Assembly: GCA_027487375.1 (NCBI GenBank)
Contig: JAIYDQ010000445.1
Coordinates: forward strand, 1 to 33,302
DNA: 33,302 nt
Reading direction: 5' to 3'
DNA from: Planctomycetaceae bacterium
Lineage (GTDB): Bacteria; Planctomycetota; Planctomycetia; Pirellulales; Pirellulaceae
The position numbers and the translations under genes were made by a program. Of the stretch, positions 6,885 through 16,790 are shown one piece after another. Within the stretch, counting starts at the first letter, position 1, and every line of letters begins with the position of its first letter. The notes under the pieces were generated by a model. That model did no database searches. It was not told the DNA's origin and saw nothing but the letters and a program-made list of their open reading frames with translations.

Positions 6885-9254
6885 ATGACTTGTTTGGATC
6901 GATCAGTTCGGAGCAACCCTACAAGTACTCTTGTTCTGCGGCTGCGCAATGGTTTTCGAATCGCTTCGAAGATGGTTGCAATCGCGGCACTATGTTTTGT
7001 CGGGGTAATTCAAAGTTTTGCTGCCGATTCCACTAAGCTTGCGACGCTCGATGTCCAGCGCGATGACGATAAGACTTTCCAGATTGCAAACATCCAGATT
7101 GGGATAAACCAAGTTTGGAAAGTTGGATACCCGTCACGATTTGCCTTTGATTTGCTGGATGTGTCCTGGGACTCCATGAACGAGTCGTTGGGGACCGCAG
7201 TGATATCAACTGTTGATGGAGAAGGGGTTGGAGTCGACTGTGAAGTACCGATGTCGCGTGAGCAATGCTACCCAGTCGAAGTAGCAGGTCAGAAGCGAAT
7301 CCGATTCGAAACCACGGTTGTTCATGGACGTGCTAATCGACCGATAAGTCTCGCCATTCAGATTGCGGGATCGGATGAAACTGCAAGTTTGATTGTTGTC
7401 GGGCCTAAGAACCTGGCAGTTGAGACAAGTGGTAAGAGCCTGTCTATCAATCAGGAATTGCGTGGTAAAGTCTTGCCGGCTACGCAACCATGGGTCGTGG
7501 GTATCGGAAGCGATTTGAAGCTAGATCAAGTCGCCCAGCAATCAGCTCAAGGGCGCTTGCCTTCATATGTAAACACCGAGATTCCCGATGGCTCGTTATT
7601 GACGAGTTACTCCCAGGCATACAATGGTATTGATCTGCTTGTGTTACCGACAAGTCCTTCAGATGTCATTGATTCGATGACGGCTAAGCAGCAAAACGCT
7701 CTGCGGGACTGGGTGCGAATGGGTGGGCACTTGCAGGTTTGGGCAGGAGCAAATGCGAATCGAATTGCTGATTGGGGTTGGCTTCGCGATGTGTTGCCAG
7801 CACGAGTACAAGGTGTTGCACCGGAGAGCGATCCTGGCACAATTGAGGCATTCCTTACATCTCAAGTCCAACTTGGGCGACTTACGCTAGGCCGCTTCAC
7901 CGTTGGAGATGGTATTGTCGATTTGCTTGATCGAACGAAGCTTCCATTGATCATTCGTGGCGCTTATGGACTTGGCCAAGTTCAGATTTGCGCAGCCGAC
8001 TTGAATCAAGAACCGCTCGTCAGTTGGCCTGACCGAAAACTGCTTCTTGAGGAGTTGCTGCTCGATTCGATCGACTCACCTCGAAAGATTCAAACTGGAT
8101 CGGCTTCACAAGTGGCTTTGGTAGGTTACGACGACATGGCAGGGCAATTGCGATCTTTTCTCGATGATTTTCCTTCCGTGCAAAGTGGTAATCTTCTTGC
8201 TGTCGCAGCGGTGGTTGCGCTTTTGGTTGCTCTGATCGGTCCGCTAGACTATTTCGTTATTCAACGAATACTTCAAAAGCCGACTTGGACTTGGTGGTCG
8301 CTTGGACTTTGGTCAGCAATTACGCTTGGGGTGGTCATCGGATTGGTGCAATGGTGGAAACCGGATCGAGAGCTATTAAACTCAATCGAGATTGTCGACT
8401 TCGATTACGCTACCAGATCGATTAAAGGTTCTGCGTTTATGAGCCAATACGTGGGCAAATCGGGGCGTTATGATTTGGAAGCGTCCAACAGGCAACTCAT
8501 CGCGCGCACGCCGGAGTTGCAATCCGAGGCTGAGCAGAAGAAGTATCCGATTAATCTCAATTGGTTTGGACAACCAGGCTCGGGGTTAGGAGGATTTGAC
8601 TCGAACGTGCGAACGGATTTCGGATTTCCCAGTTATCGATTAACGGCCAACAGCAGCTTGGACCGGTTAGGAATTCCTACGTCAGGGACGAAAGCCTTAA
8701 GGGCCGAATGGAGCGTCTCGGAACTTCCGGAATGGCCCCAAAGCAGTTTTGAAGTCGCACCTGGGTCCGACTTTTTGCAAGGAAGTTGGATGAATCCTTT
8801 AGCTGACGACGTGCTCGAACCCATTCTCATCTATCGCGGTTGGGTGTACCGATTACCGAGCAAGATTCGTAGTGGGAGTTCGATATCAATCCTTTCTGGC
8901 GATATTCCCAAAGACCTTGGACGATATCTTCAACAGCGTCAATCGGTCAAAGACAGCGAGACCGGGCAGCCTTGGGATCCCTCAAGCAGTGTCTCGGCTG
9001 TGCGGCTTTTTGAAATGCTCGGCTTTCATCGCGCGGCAGGCGGCATGGGGTACACCGGGCTTAGTCATCGCTACTTGAAGAATCTTGATTTTTCCCAATT
9101 AGCGTACCTAAATCGGGCGATCATTCTCGGAAGGATAGAGGAGCCGATTGCGAGCCTCGCCCTCAAGCGAGCCGATGAAAAACTGGTTGTCCGTAACGCA
9201 AACCGCAACTTCTTTGTTCGGTTCGTTCTTCCGGTGGAGCAACGCGCGCCGTGA
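6885..9254 (+). CDS. Large membrane-anchored protein of unknown function
   Basis: 789 aa ORF with N-terminal hydrophobic segment and two TM segments in the middle (LLAVAAVVALLVALIGPLDYFVI; WSLGLWSAITLGVVIGLV); 9-bp gap from the upstream DUF1080 gene. Confidence 0.75.
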   Translation: MTCLDRSVRSNPTSTLVLRLRNGFRIASKMVAIAALCFVGVIQSFAADSTKLATLDVQRDDDKTFQIANIQIGINQVWKVGYPSRFAFDLLDVSWDSMNESLGTAVISTVDGEGVGVDCEVPMSREQCYPVEVAGQKRIRFETTVVHGRANRPISLAIQIAGSDETASLIVVGPKNLAVETSGKSLSINQELRGKVLPATQPWVVGIGSDLKLDQVAQQSAQGRLPSYVNTEIPDGSLLTSYSQAYNGIDLLVLPTSPSDVIDSMTAKQQNALRDWVRMGGHLQVWAGANANRIADWGWLRDVLPARVQGVAPESDPGTIEAFLTSQVQLGRLTLGRFTVGDGIVDLLDRTKLPLIIRGAYGLGQVQICAADLNQEPLVSWPDRKLLLEELLLDSIDSPRKIQTGSASQVALVGYDDMAGQLRSFLDDFPSVQSGNLLAVAAVVALLVALIGPLDYFVIQRILQKPTWTWWSLGLWSAITLGVVIGLVQWWKPDRELLNSIEIVDFDYATRSIKGSAFMSQYVGKSGRYDLEASNRQLIARTPELQSEAEQKKYPINLNWFGQPGSGLGGFDSNVRTDFGFPSYRLTANSSLDRLGIPTSGTKALRAEWSVSELPEWPQSSFEVAPGSDFLQGSWMNPLADDVLEPILIYRGWVYRLPSKIRSGSSISILSGDIPKDLGRYLQQRQSVKDSETGQPWDPSSSVSAVRLFEMLGFHRAAGGMGYTGLSHRYLKNLDFSQLAYLNRAIILGRIEEPIASLALKRADEKLVVRNANRNFFVRFVLPVEQRAP

Positions 9255-9475
9255 TACCGGTATAATGGTTTTGCAAAAGTGCGGAGTCAACTCATCGAGC
9301 TATTTCGATCCCAGTGTCGGATTTGCCGTAATTTGCCTCGTTTATCCAGCTTCGCATGAAAAGCAAAATGAGAGATCAAGATTGAACAAGGATAAACTGT
9401 GAGAGGGAGTGGACTTGAATTGACCTGATTGTCCCTTTCCGCCTACGATAACCACGGGGCTCTCAAGGAATATCG

Positions 9476-12280
9476 ATGCTTATGAATAATGGATTTGGCG
9501 ATTGCCACCTAGTGCCCGCTTTTCGCGTTAGGCGTTGGTTGATTGTGTTGGCGTTCTTCGAAATCTTCTTTGCAGTGGGCGTTTCATCGTCGCTTATTGC
9601 TCCGGCAGGTGCTCGAGCCGATGATATCGCTGAGGGAGATGGACTGATCCTGAAGAAGAAAGGATCAGGCGCTTTTGGCGGGTTTGGCAGCAGTTCATTC
9701 GGCGGACTAGGTTCCAAGTCAAAAGAATCGTATCGGTTCTCAGCCTCCTTCACGCTGGATGATACTCGAACCAAGGGCGAGATAGCCGTTACATGCAACT
9801 TGGAATCGGGCTACTACATCTACTCGGTTACGCAACCAGCCGGTGGGCCGATGCGTACGACAATCAAAGTTAGAACGCCATCCATCACCTTAGTTGAGCC
9901 ATTTCAAAGCGACACTGCTCCCAAGGTATCTGAGGGGGAACGTGGCTTTGAGAATGTCAAAGTAGAAAAGCACTTCCAACAAGTCGTGTGGAGAGCCCGT
10001 TTCGAATCGGCACATGCGATTGATCCAACTAAGGAAGACATTCAGCTGTCCTTGAATGGTCAGGTATGCCGGGAAGGAGCATGCATCCCTCTTCAAAATC
10101 AATTGATCATTGCGGTTTCAGGAAATCGCGAGGAGTCTGCGGGTATTGCGACCGAAACATCTGTCGATGCGCCACCTAGCGGTATTCCTTCTTCGGGCCA
10201 GGATGTGATCTCCGAGTCGCAGATCAGCTCGCCTCCAGGTTCGAGTGCTGCACCTGTGGTGTCGATGCCTTTCCAGTTTGCGGATGATCTCGGCAATTCT
10301 AGCGTCGAATCGATGTTGCCGGGGGCTTTCAAATCGCCCAAATCTCGAGTCAGTTGGCAAATCGATTTGTCACCTAGTTCATCGGCTCCGGGATCGATGG
10401 CCGAACTCGTGTTAACCGCTGTCACTGACCCTCCGTTCCATCTTTATGAAGTCCGACCAACAGACACCAGTACTGAATCGAGTACAACGATCGCGATTAC
10501 TGAGAAAAGTGGATTTCGAATGGGAACCCCCGTTCCATCCGAGCCTCCGACAAAAATCGAACTGATTCCCGGAGAACTATCGATTTCTTATCACGGTCAA
10601 AAAGTATCTTGGAGAATCCCAATTGAGATTCCACTAGGAACCCCCGAGGGTGATTATCCAATTGCAGGAAAGGTTGGTTATCAAGCGTGTACAGATAAGT
10701 CTTGCGAAGACCCGCTGGGCCTCCTTTTTTCGGGAACACTCGCCGTTCGCAAAGGATCATCTGAAAGCCAATCGGCAGGCCAACTTGCAGTTAACCGCGA
10801 AACAGATGGCAAATCAAACTCGGGATCAGCAACTGGCTTTCGCATCGAATCCATTCCTCACAAAGAGGCATCGTCTGCACCCACGCGATTGACATGGATA
10901 GACGCAAGTTTACAAAGCACCACGGGCGGCAAGGCTTTGACAACTGAGGCCGCGGTGATTGACGCAAGCAAGCCCATCTCTTTTGGTGCACTGTTTGGTT
11001 ACTTCGCTCTCGCGATGGCTGGTGGATTGGTGCTGAATCTGATGCCCTGCGTGCTGCCGGTGATCGGGCTAAAGATTATGAGCTTTGTTCAGGAAAGCAA
11101 ACAGAGTAGTTCCAGCGTGTCTATTTTGAACCTTTGGTATGTCGCCGGCATACTAAGTGTCTTTATGTTACTCGCAACAATCACAGTGGTAGCGAGAGAG
11201 GCGTTTGGTACTACTTTTGGATGGGGTAGTCAGTTTGGTTACTTTGGATTTCGTGCTGCGACCACCATGCTCATGTTTGCCATGGCATTGAGCTTTCTTG
11301 GCGTCTGGGAAATTCCAATTCCTGGCTTTGCAACCAGCCATCAATCAAGCCAACTAATGCGTCGCGAGGGTGCGATCGGAGCCTATTTCAAAGGCTTGCT
11401 GACAACTGTTTTGGCGACACCCTGTAGTGGGCCGGGACTTGGTGCTGTTTTCTCGCTCTCGATTGATCAAGCGCCTTGGGTTATTCTTTTGATGTACTTT
11501 GCAATCGGCCTTGGGATGAGTCTCCCTTACATTTTGATCGCGATGAACCCAAGTTTGTTGGCTTGGATGCCTAAACCTGGGCCTTGGATGCAAACTCTCA
11601 AGGAAGTACTTGCGTTCCCACTTTTGCTCTCGGTGGTTTGGATGCTGACGACGTTTAGTGATGACTACCGAATCGCTATGCTGACTTGTTTGATCTTTGT
11701 TTGGTTGGCATGTTGGTGGATTGGGAAGATTCCTCCGTGGTCTGAATGGAACAGAAAGTTCATTCATTGGACTGGAGCCCTCTCGGTTGCTATAGCCGGT
11801 TGTGTTTTTGCAATACAGCACCTTGGGCCATACAAGAACCTAATCGACTGGCAACCTTACGATGAGTCCACTTTGGTTTCTTATCGGACGCAGGGCAAAG
11901 CAGTCATGATCGACTTTACAGCCCAGTGGTGTGCGAATTGCAAAGTGAATCTTGCGACCGCCATTGAAACGGAAAAGGTCGCCCAAGTCATTCGGCAAAA
12001 TGGAATCGTTCCGATGATCGCCGACCACACAGAACTTCCTGATCATATCACTCGAAAATTAGAAGAACTAAAAAGTACTGCAATTCCTGTACTCGCAATC
12101 TATCCAGGCGGTCTATCCAGTCAGCCAATCATTATGCGAGATCTGCTTACCGAACAGCAGGTTCTCACCGCTCTCGAAAAAGCAGTAGTCGAACGGGAGA
12201 GTCGTGACGCAAGCTCTAATCCGAATCGCCTGTCACGTACTGTAAGTACTCAATCGACTACTGGAGGCCAGAGGCAATGA
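9476..12280 (+). CDS. dsbD: Thiol:disulfide interchange protein DsbD
   Basis: DsbD alpha-type region (CREGACIPLQNQ), multi-TM domain (GLVLNLMPCVLPVIGLKI; ATPCSGPGLG), C-terminal thioredoxin domain (DFTAQWCANCKVN). Confidence 0.93.
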   Translation: MLMNNGFGDCHLVPAFRVRRWLIVLAFFEIFFAVGVSSSLIAPAGARADDIAEGDGLILKKKGSGAFGGFGSSSFGGLGSKSKESYRFSASFTLDDTRTKGEIAVTCNLESGYYIYSVTQPAGGPMRTTIKVRTPSITLVEPFQSDTAPKVSEGERGFENVKVEKHFQQVVWRARFESAHAIDPTKEDIQLSLNGQVCREGACIPLQNQLIIAVSGNREESAGIATETSVDAPPSGIPSSGQDVISESQISSPPGSSAAPVVSMPFQFADDLGNSSVESMLPGAFKSPKSRVSWQIDLSPSSSAPGSMAELVLTAVTDPPFHLYEVRPTDTSTESSTTIAITEKSGFRMGTPVPSEPPTKIELIPGELSISYHGQKVSWRIPIEIPLGTPEGDYPIAGKVGYQACTDKSCEDPLGLLFSGTLAVRKGSSESQSAGQLAVNRETDGKSNSGSATGFRIESIPHKEASSAPTRLTWIDASLQSTTGGKALTTEAAVIDASKPISFGALFGYFALAMAGGLVLNLMPCVLPVIGLKIMSFVQESKQSSSSVSILNLWYVAGILSVFMLLATITVVAREAFGTTFGWGSQFGYFGFRAATTMLMFAMALSFLGVWEIPIPGFATSHQSSQLMRREGAIGAYFKGLLTTVLATPCSGPGLGAVFSLSIDQAPWVILLMYFAIGLGMSLPYILIAMNPSLLAWMPKPGPWMQTLKEVLAFPLLLSVVWMLTTFSDDYRIAMLTCLIFVWLACWWIGKIPPWSEWNRKFIHWTGALSVAIAGCVFAIQHLGPYKNLIDWQPYDESTLVSYRTQGKAVMIDFTAQWCANCKVNLATAIETEKVAQVIRQNGIVPMIADHTELPDHITRKLEELKSTAIPVLAIYPGGLSSQPIIMRDLLTEQQVLTALEKAVVERESRDASSNPNRLSRTVSTQSTTGGQRQ

Positions 12281-12867
12281 TTCTAATTCAACGAGTTTGT
12301 AAGCTACTTCTGTGCATCGTTTTGTTCTGCACCTGGATGATGATTCTCACTCCCAAATTACAAGCGGAGGAGTCCCCGCCGAGTAGATTTGATCGCACAA
12401 GACCGGTCGCGGCCGATAAAAAAGTAGAGCCAATCGACCCAGTAAAAGCGGCACAAGAATTAAAAGCACGGGAGGCCGCTCGCGCGCGAGGGGAAGTTAC
12501 TTTCGATGATCTGAAATTTGACATCGAAAAAGATGGCGAATTCAAAGAAGGAATGATTACGGATGATATTCATGAGATGGAAGGAAAGGTGATCCGATTG
12601 CGCGGGTTCATCTTGCCCTCGTTCTTGTTCCAGCAAAAAGGCTTCAATCGCTTCGTGCTTGTTCGAGACAATCAAGAGTGCTGTTTTGGTCCCGGTGCTG
12701 CTCTATATGATTGTGTGATGGTCGAAATGGAACCAGGTAAGACGGCCGACTTCACAACGCGCGTGGTTACTGTGAAAGGGGTTTTCTCTACCGATACAAA
12801 GTCATATCGATATCCGGACGGTCCCCCGTATGCCGTATTCAAGATTATCGCCAGCGAAGTGAAATAA
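12277..12867 (+). CDS. DUF3299-like secreted protein
   Basis: Signal peptide; MEGKVIRLRGFILPSF...FVLVRDNQECCFGPGAALYDCV; starts in a 4-bp ATGA overlap with dsbD. Confidence 0.75.
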   Translation: MILIQRVCKLLLCIVLFCTWMMILTPKLQAEESPPSRFDRTRPVAADKKVEPIDPVKAAQELKAREAARARGEVTFDDLKFDIEKDGEFKEGMITDDIHEMEGKVIRLRGFILPSFLFQQKGFNRFVLVRDNQECCFGPGAALYDCVMVEMEPGKTADFTTRVVTVKGVFSTDTKSYRYPDGPPYAVFKIIASEVK

Positions 12868-12886
12868 CATCGAAGGGCGTTTTCTC

Positions 12887-12969
12887 GTAGCAGATGTCTT
12901 AACGCATCTGGCGACCATCGCGTTGCTGTTGCTTTTATCGACTTCTGAATTCTGAAGAATTCAGCTACC
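12887..12969. repeat. Short palindromic repeat (GAATTC family), two-module copy 2
   Basis: gtagCAGATGtcttaacGCATCTGG at 12887-12911 plus cTTCTGAATTctgAAGAATTCAGctacc at 12941-12969. Confidence 0.65.
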
Positions 12970-12987
12970 AGCATCATGCACTCCCAA

Positions 12988-14118
12988 TCAGGAGCGAGAC
13001 TGCTGAGACAAGATCTTCAGCGTTTCCTGCATGTCTGCAGCAATCGGTGAAACGAATTCCATGGCTTGCCCGGTTATGGGATGCGAGAAAGCTAACTTGT
13101 GAGCGTGGAGCGCATGCCTGGAAATGACCACATCATCGTCGCTTGGCTGGTGTGGCAACCCCAAGGACTGCTTGCGCAGCAATTGGCCTCGAGTCGCTTT
13201 TGCGTGCCCGGCATAAAGTCGGTCGGCGAGGACTGGGCAACCAATATGGCTTAAGTGAACACGAATTTGGTGCGTTCTGCCTGTCTTTGGCAATACGCGA
13301 ACATAGGAGTATCCAATGAAACGCTTTATCACTTCGTAAAACGTTTCGGCATCGCGACTCGACTCGTGCCCGGCACGGATCGCCATTTTATCTCGTTGAT
13401 AGGGGTGGTGCCCAATCGGAGCACGTATCCAGTCCCGATCTAACTCCAGCGAACCAACCACGATGGCATGGTACTCTTTCGAAACTTCGCGTGCTTCGAA
13501 TTGGGCTGAGAGTTTAAAGTGGACTTCGTTACTCTTTGCAATTGCGATAACGCCGGTTGTGTCGCGATCCAAGCGATGAACGATACCAGGACGAGTCGGA
13601 CCGCCTGCGTTGCTTAGATTTTGAAAATGAAAAGCCAAAGCGGAGGTCAGCGTTCCATTCCAGTGACCTTTTGCAGGGTGAACAACCATCCCGGCAGGTT
13701 TGTTGATGATGACGAGATATTCGTCTTCGAAGAGAATGTCTAAGGGGATATCTTCAGGAATCGGCCCGTCATTCGGTACTGGCGGAAGATCGATTGAGAT
13801 CTTTTGGCCAGTCTGAACACGAAACGCAGGCTTGACCGGACGCCCGTCAACTCTTACTTTGCCAGCGACGAAAACGGTCCTCAAGAACATTCTGCTGTAT
13901 CCGTCGCATTTCATCGAGACATAAAAGTCCACTCGCTGATTCGCGGACTCTTCGTCGACCTCGAATTCCATTCGAGTAATCGACGGGGCGGATTCTATGT
14001 CGGAGAGACTCGCCGGGATCACTCCAGGCTGATCAACAGACTCGTCAAGTTCGATGCTCTCAGAGAGCTCATCCCGCTCGTTCATGTTGCCCGGACGGTC
14101 TTCGTTAGGCGTAATCAT
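12988..14118 (-). CDS. rluD: RluA/RluD-family pseudouridine synthase with S4 domain
   Basis: S4-like N-terminus; VIINKPAGMVVHPAKGHWNGTL, RPGIVHRLDRDTTGVIAIAKS, PKTGRTHQIRVHLSHIGCPVLAD. Confidence 0.93.
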   Translation of the reverse strand: MITPNEDRPGNMNERDELSESIELDESVDQPGVIPASLSDIESAPSITRMEFEVDEESANQRVDFYVSMKCDGYSRMFLRTVFVAGKVRVDGRPVKPAFRVQTGQKISIDLPPVPNDGPIPEDIPLDILFEDEYLVIINKPAGMVVHPAKGHWNGTLTSALAFHFQNLSNAGGPTRPGIVHRLDRDTTGVIAIAKSNEVHFKLSAQFEAREVSKEYHAIVVGSLELDRDWIRAPIGHHPYQRDKMAIRAGHESSRDAETFYEVIKRFIGYSYVRVLPKTGRTHQIRVHLSHIGCPVLADRLYAGHAKATRGQLLRKQSLGLPHQPSDDDVVISRHALHAHKLAFSHPITGQAMEFVSPIAADMQETLKILSQQSRS

Positions 14119-15092
14119 GAACCGCTTTCGGGGGCGGCTGGGCTGGTTGCTGGACTGCTGGCTGGTGGATTGGTGCTCGGTGATGGTGGTGGTGTTTGAA
14201 TGCTTGTACTTTCGGGGGTAACCTCTGCCTTGGGAGTTTCTGGAGGCAAGGTAAAGCTGCTTGTGGATTCAGTGGTCGGCGCGGTTGCTGCTGGTGTTTC
14301 CGGTGTCATTGGCTTTTCTGATGGCTGTCCGGATGCCGCATCAGTGGCCGGGGATGCTGTACCCGAAGGGGCTGGTTGAAAAGTCATCTCTGACAGAGGT
14401 GTTGTATTTCCAGGAGTTGTAAACTGAAGGTCTGGCATTCCAGGGAGATTTTTTAGGTTGCCTGGTACGTTCACCGGAGTGGGGGCTGCCGGGCGGTTGG
14501 CTTGGAACCAGGTAAAGAATGCTTTGCCATCTTCGCTTTCAATGAATTCGATGCGACGCTTGACGTCCTCGACTAGGCCTTCATAGACACCTGGGGTTGA
14601 AAGAAGTCGTTTGTATTGAACGAGAGCTTCGGCCGATTTGCCTTGGCTGTCGAGCGCCTGGGCTAATCCGAGTGTAGCTCGACTAGTCAGAAGCGGGTCC
14701 GTTGTTTGAGCCAGGACTTCTTGGTAGCCCTTGGCGGCTTGCGTGAAGAGTTCGTCCGATAGATTACGGTCCAAGTAAACCGACGACAAAGCCCGTGCCA
14801 TCAAGGAATCCGATCCGGTTTGCTGCGCCCAGAGTGCTCCTTGGGTGCCTGGGTAAGTTTGGGCAATCGCGTCTAATTGATCAGGACGCCCGCCAGCAAA
14901 GTAAAACTCTGTCCACGAGTCTGCGGCGATTTTGTCGGCCGTTTGCTTTCGGAGTCCAAATGCAATTCCCGCAACGACCAGCACGACGATAGCTGCTGCA
15001 AACCATTTCAGGTAAGGCTTCAAGCTGATAAAAAACTCTTCTATGCGATCCGCGAGAAGGTTGCTTTGAAGCTCTTGTTTTTTCTGGTTCAT
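14115..15092 (-). CDS. Membrane-anchored TPR (YfgM-like) protein with Pro/Thr/Ala-rich tail
   Basis: N-terminal cytosolic segment then TM (WFAAAIVVLVVAGIAFGL), TPR-like helices, low-complexity C-terminus; 4-bp overlap with rluD. Confidence 0.7.
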   Translation of the reverse strand: MNQKKQELQSNLLADRIEEFFISLKPYLKWFAAAIVVLVVAGIAFGLRKQTADKIAADSWTEFYFAGGRPDQLDAIAQTYPGTQGALWAQQTGSDSLMARALSSVYLDRNLSDELFTQAAKGYQEVLAQTTDPLLTSRATLGLAQALDSQGKSAEALVQYKRLLSTPGVYEGLVEDVKRRIEFIESEDGKAFFTWFQANRPAAPTPVNVPGNLKNLPGMPDLQFTTPGNTTPLSEMTFQPAPSGTASPATDAASGQPSEKPMTPETPAATAPTTESTSSFTLPPETPKAEVTPESTSIQTPPPSPSTNPPASSPATSPAAPESGS

Positions 15093-15257
15093 GAGTTTTC
15101 CACGCCGATGCGTATCAAGTCAAAATAGGTCTTTATGTAATTTTCGTCGCTGAAAATTCCGTTTTCCCGGTTCTTCAGCTGTCTCAATTGGCTTCAACGA
15201 GAAAGCAGAATATAAGACGCATTGCCGTTTGGCTCAATGCCGGCCTCGCAACGAATT

Positions 15258-16397
15258 CTATAGCCAACCTCGTCGACGAAACGACCAAGCCAGCCCAAAT
15301 CCGATGATTCCCATCACCGTTAACGCGAATGGATAGCCGTATTGCCACTTCAACTCCGGCATATTCCAAGGTGACTCGGTGTCGAAGTTCATTCCGTAAA
15401 CTCCCGCAACGAACGATAGCGGAATAAAGATAGTGGAAATGATCGTCAAAAGCTTCATCACCTCGTTCATCGAGTTACTAACCATCGACAAATAGTAGTC
15501 GCGGAGATCGGAGGTGAGTTCGCGGTAGGTATCCACGCTGTCAATCACCTGAATAACGTGATCGTAGCAATCTCGAAAATAAACGTGCGTTTCTGGTTCA
15601 ATCAAATGCGATTCATGGTGGCTGATCGCGCTAATCATCTCACGATGCGGTCGAATGGCCCGACGAACGTCCAGTAGTTGCCCGCGGAGTTGATGTACTT
15701 GATGCATCTGCTTGGTTTGCGCTTTGGCTGTTATTTGATCTTCTAGCGCGTCTACCTCGTCGCTCAATCGATCCATCACTGGGAAGTAACTATCGATAAT
15801 CGCGTCCAATAAGACGTAGAGCAGGTAATCGGGTCCGAGTGTCGCTATCTTTCCGTGTCGCATTCGGAGTCGCTGGCGAATGTTCTCCCAGCAATCTCCA
15901 GGTCGCTCCTGGAATGACAAAACCAAGTTCTTCTTCAAGAAGAAACTGATCTGCTCCGAATTGGAAGTGTCGAACGTATCAAACATCCGAGCAACCACGA
16001 ACAGGTAATCCTGAAAGGCGTCCATCTTCGCGCGTTGATGAACGTTTACTACATCTTCGAGAGCCAGCGAGTGCAAACCAAGCAGCTCGCCCAATTGGAC
16101 GATTTTGTCTGCCGAGCCTAGCCCTGTTACTTCGATCCAAACACTTGTATACCGAGCTAGGACTTCGCTCAAATCACTGATGTCAGTAATTTCTTGCTCA
16201 AAAAATGTCCCGGGCGATGTCGCTAAGACTCGAATGACGGTCTTTGCTGAATTGGGATCAGAGACGACTGTGCCCGGAGCTGCACCAGGTACGCCGCGAT
16301 GGCGAGATCGCTTCCGCTTTCGATTTCGGTTTGTGCGATCATTCGTTTTGTTCAAGCTGATCAAATCCTCTGAAAGCGTCGAACCACAAGATAACAA
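15258..16397 (-). CDS. corA: CorA-family magnesium/cobalt transporter
   Basis: YGMNF motif before the second TM, IPLSFVAGVYGMNFD...WQYGYPFALTVMGIIGFGLAW. Start uncertain: a TTG at 16355 would avoid overlap with the upstream small ORF. Confidence 0.92.
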   Translation of the reverse strand: MLSCGSTLSEDLISLNKTNDRTNRNRKRKRSRHRGVPGAAPGTVVSDPNSAKTVIRVLATSPGTFFEQEITDISDLSEVLARYTSVWIEVTGLGSADKIVQLGELLGLHSLALEDVVNVHQRAKMDAFQDYLFVVARMFDTFDTSNSEQISFFLKKNLVLSFQERPGDCWENIRQRLRMRHGKIATLGPDYLLYVLLDAIIDSYFPVMDRLSDEVDALEDQITAKAQTKQMHQVHQLRGQLLDVRRAIRPHREMISAISHHESHLIEPETHVYFRDCYDHVIQVIDSVDTYRELTSDLRDYYLSMVSNSMNEVMKLLTIISTIFIPLSFVAGVYGMNFDTESPWNMPELKWQYGYPFALTVMGIIGFGLAWSFRRRGWL

Positions 16398-16576
16398 ACA
16401 ATCGCGGCGACCAAACTAGCTAGCCCGTAAACAAATCCATGTTGAGGCTCAACAAAGTAATGAGCCGCTGACTCCGCTGGCACAGGAAGAGTTTCGTGTC
16501 CAGGATGAGCAAAGGCATTCTGGAATGATGTCGCGATAAAAGAAATGAACAAAACGAGAATACGCACGATGAACAA
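16361..16576 (-). CDS. Small membrane protein (71 aa) with HPGHE motif
   Basis: MFIVRILVLFISFIATSFQNAFAHPGHE... signal peptide, then GFVYGLASLVAAIVCYLVVRRFQRI TM; directly upstream of corA. Confidence 0.55.
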   Translation of the reverse strand: MFIVRILVLFISFIATSFQNAFAHPGHETLPVPAESAAHYFVEPQHGFVYGLASLVAAIVCYLVVRRFQRI

Positions 16577-16790
16577 ATTTCGTTAAGGGGAAGTACCAGT
16601 TTTCAAAACCAGGATCACTTCGTAGAGCATCTTGGCAACAGTCGAGTGGGCTTCCGAACATCCTGCCGGAGATGGTTTCGGAGGCTTTGAAATGCAATCT
16701 ATGAAAATGTTTGCAACACGCACGGGACCGAAAGGCAGATCGTTTAGGAGAGGATCATCCGGTTCGTCATCTAAACAAAGTTCTGCCGCG

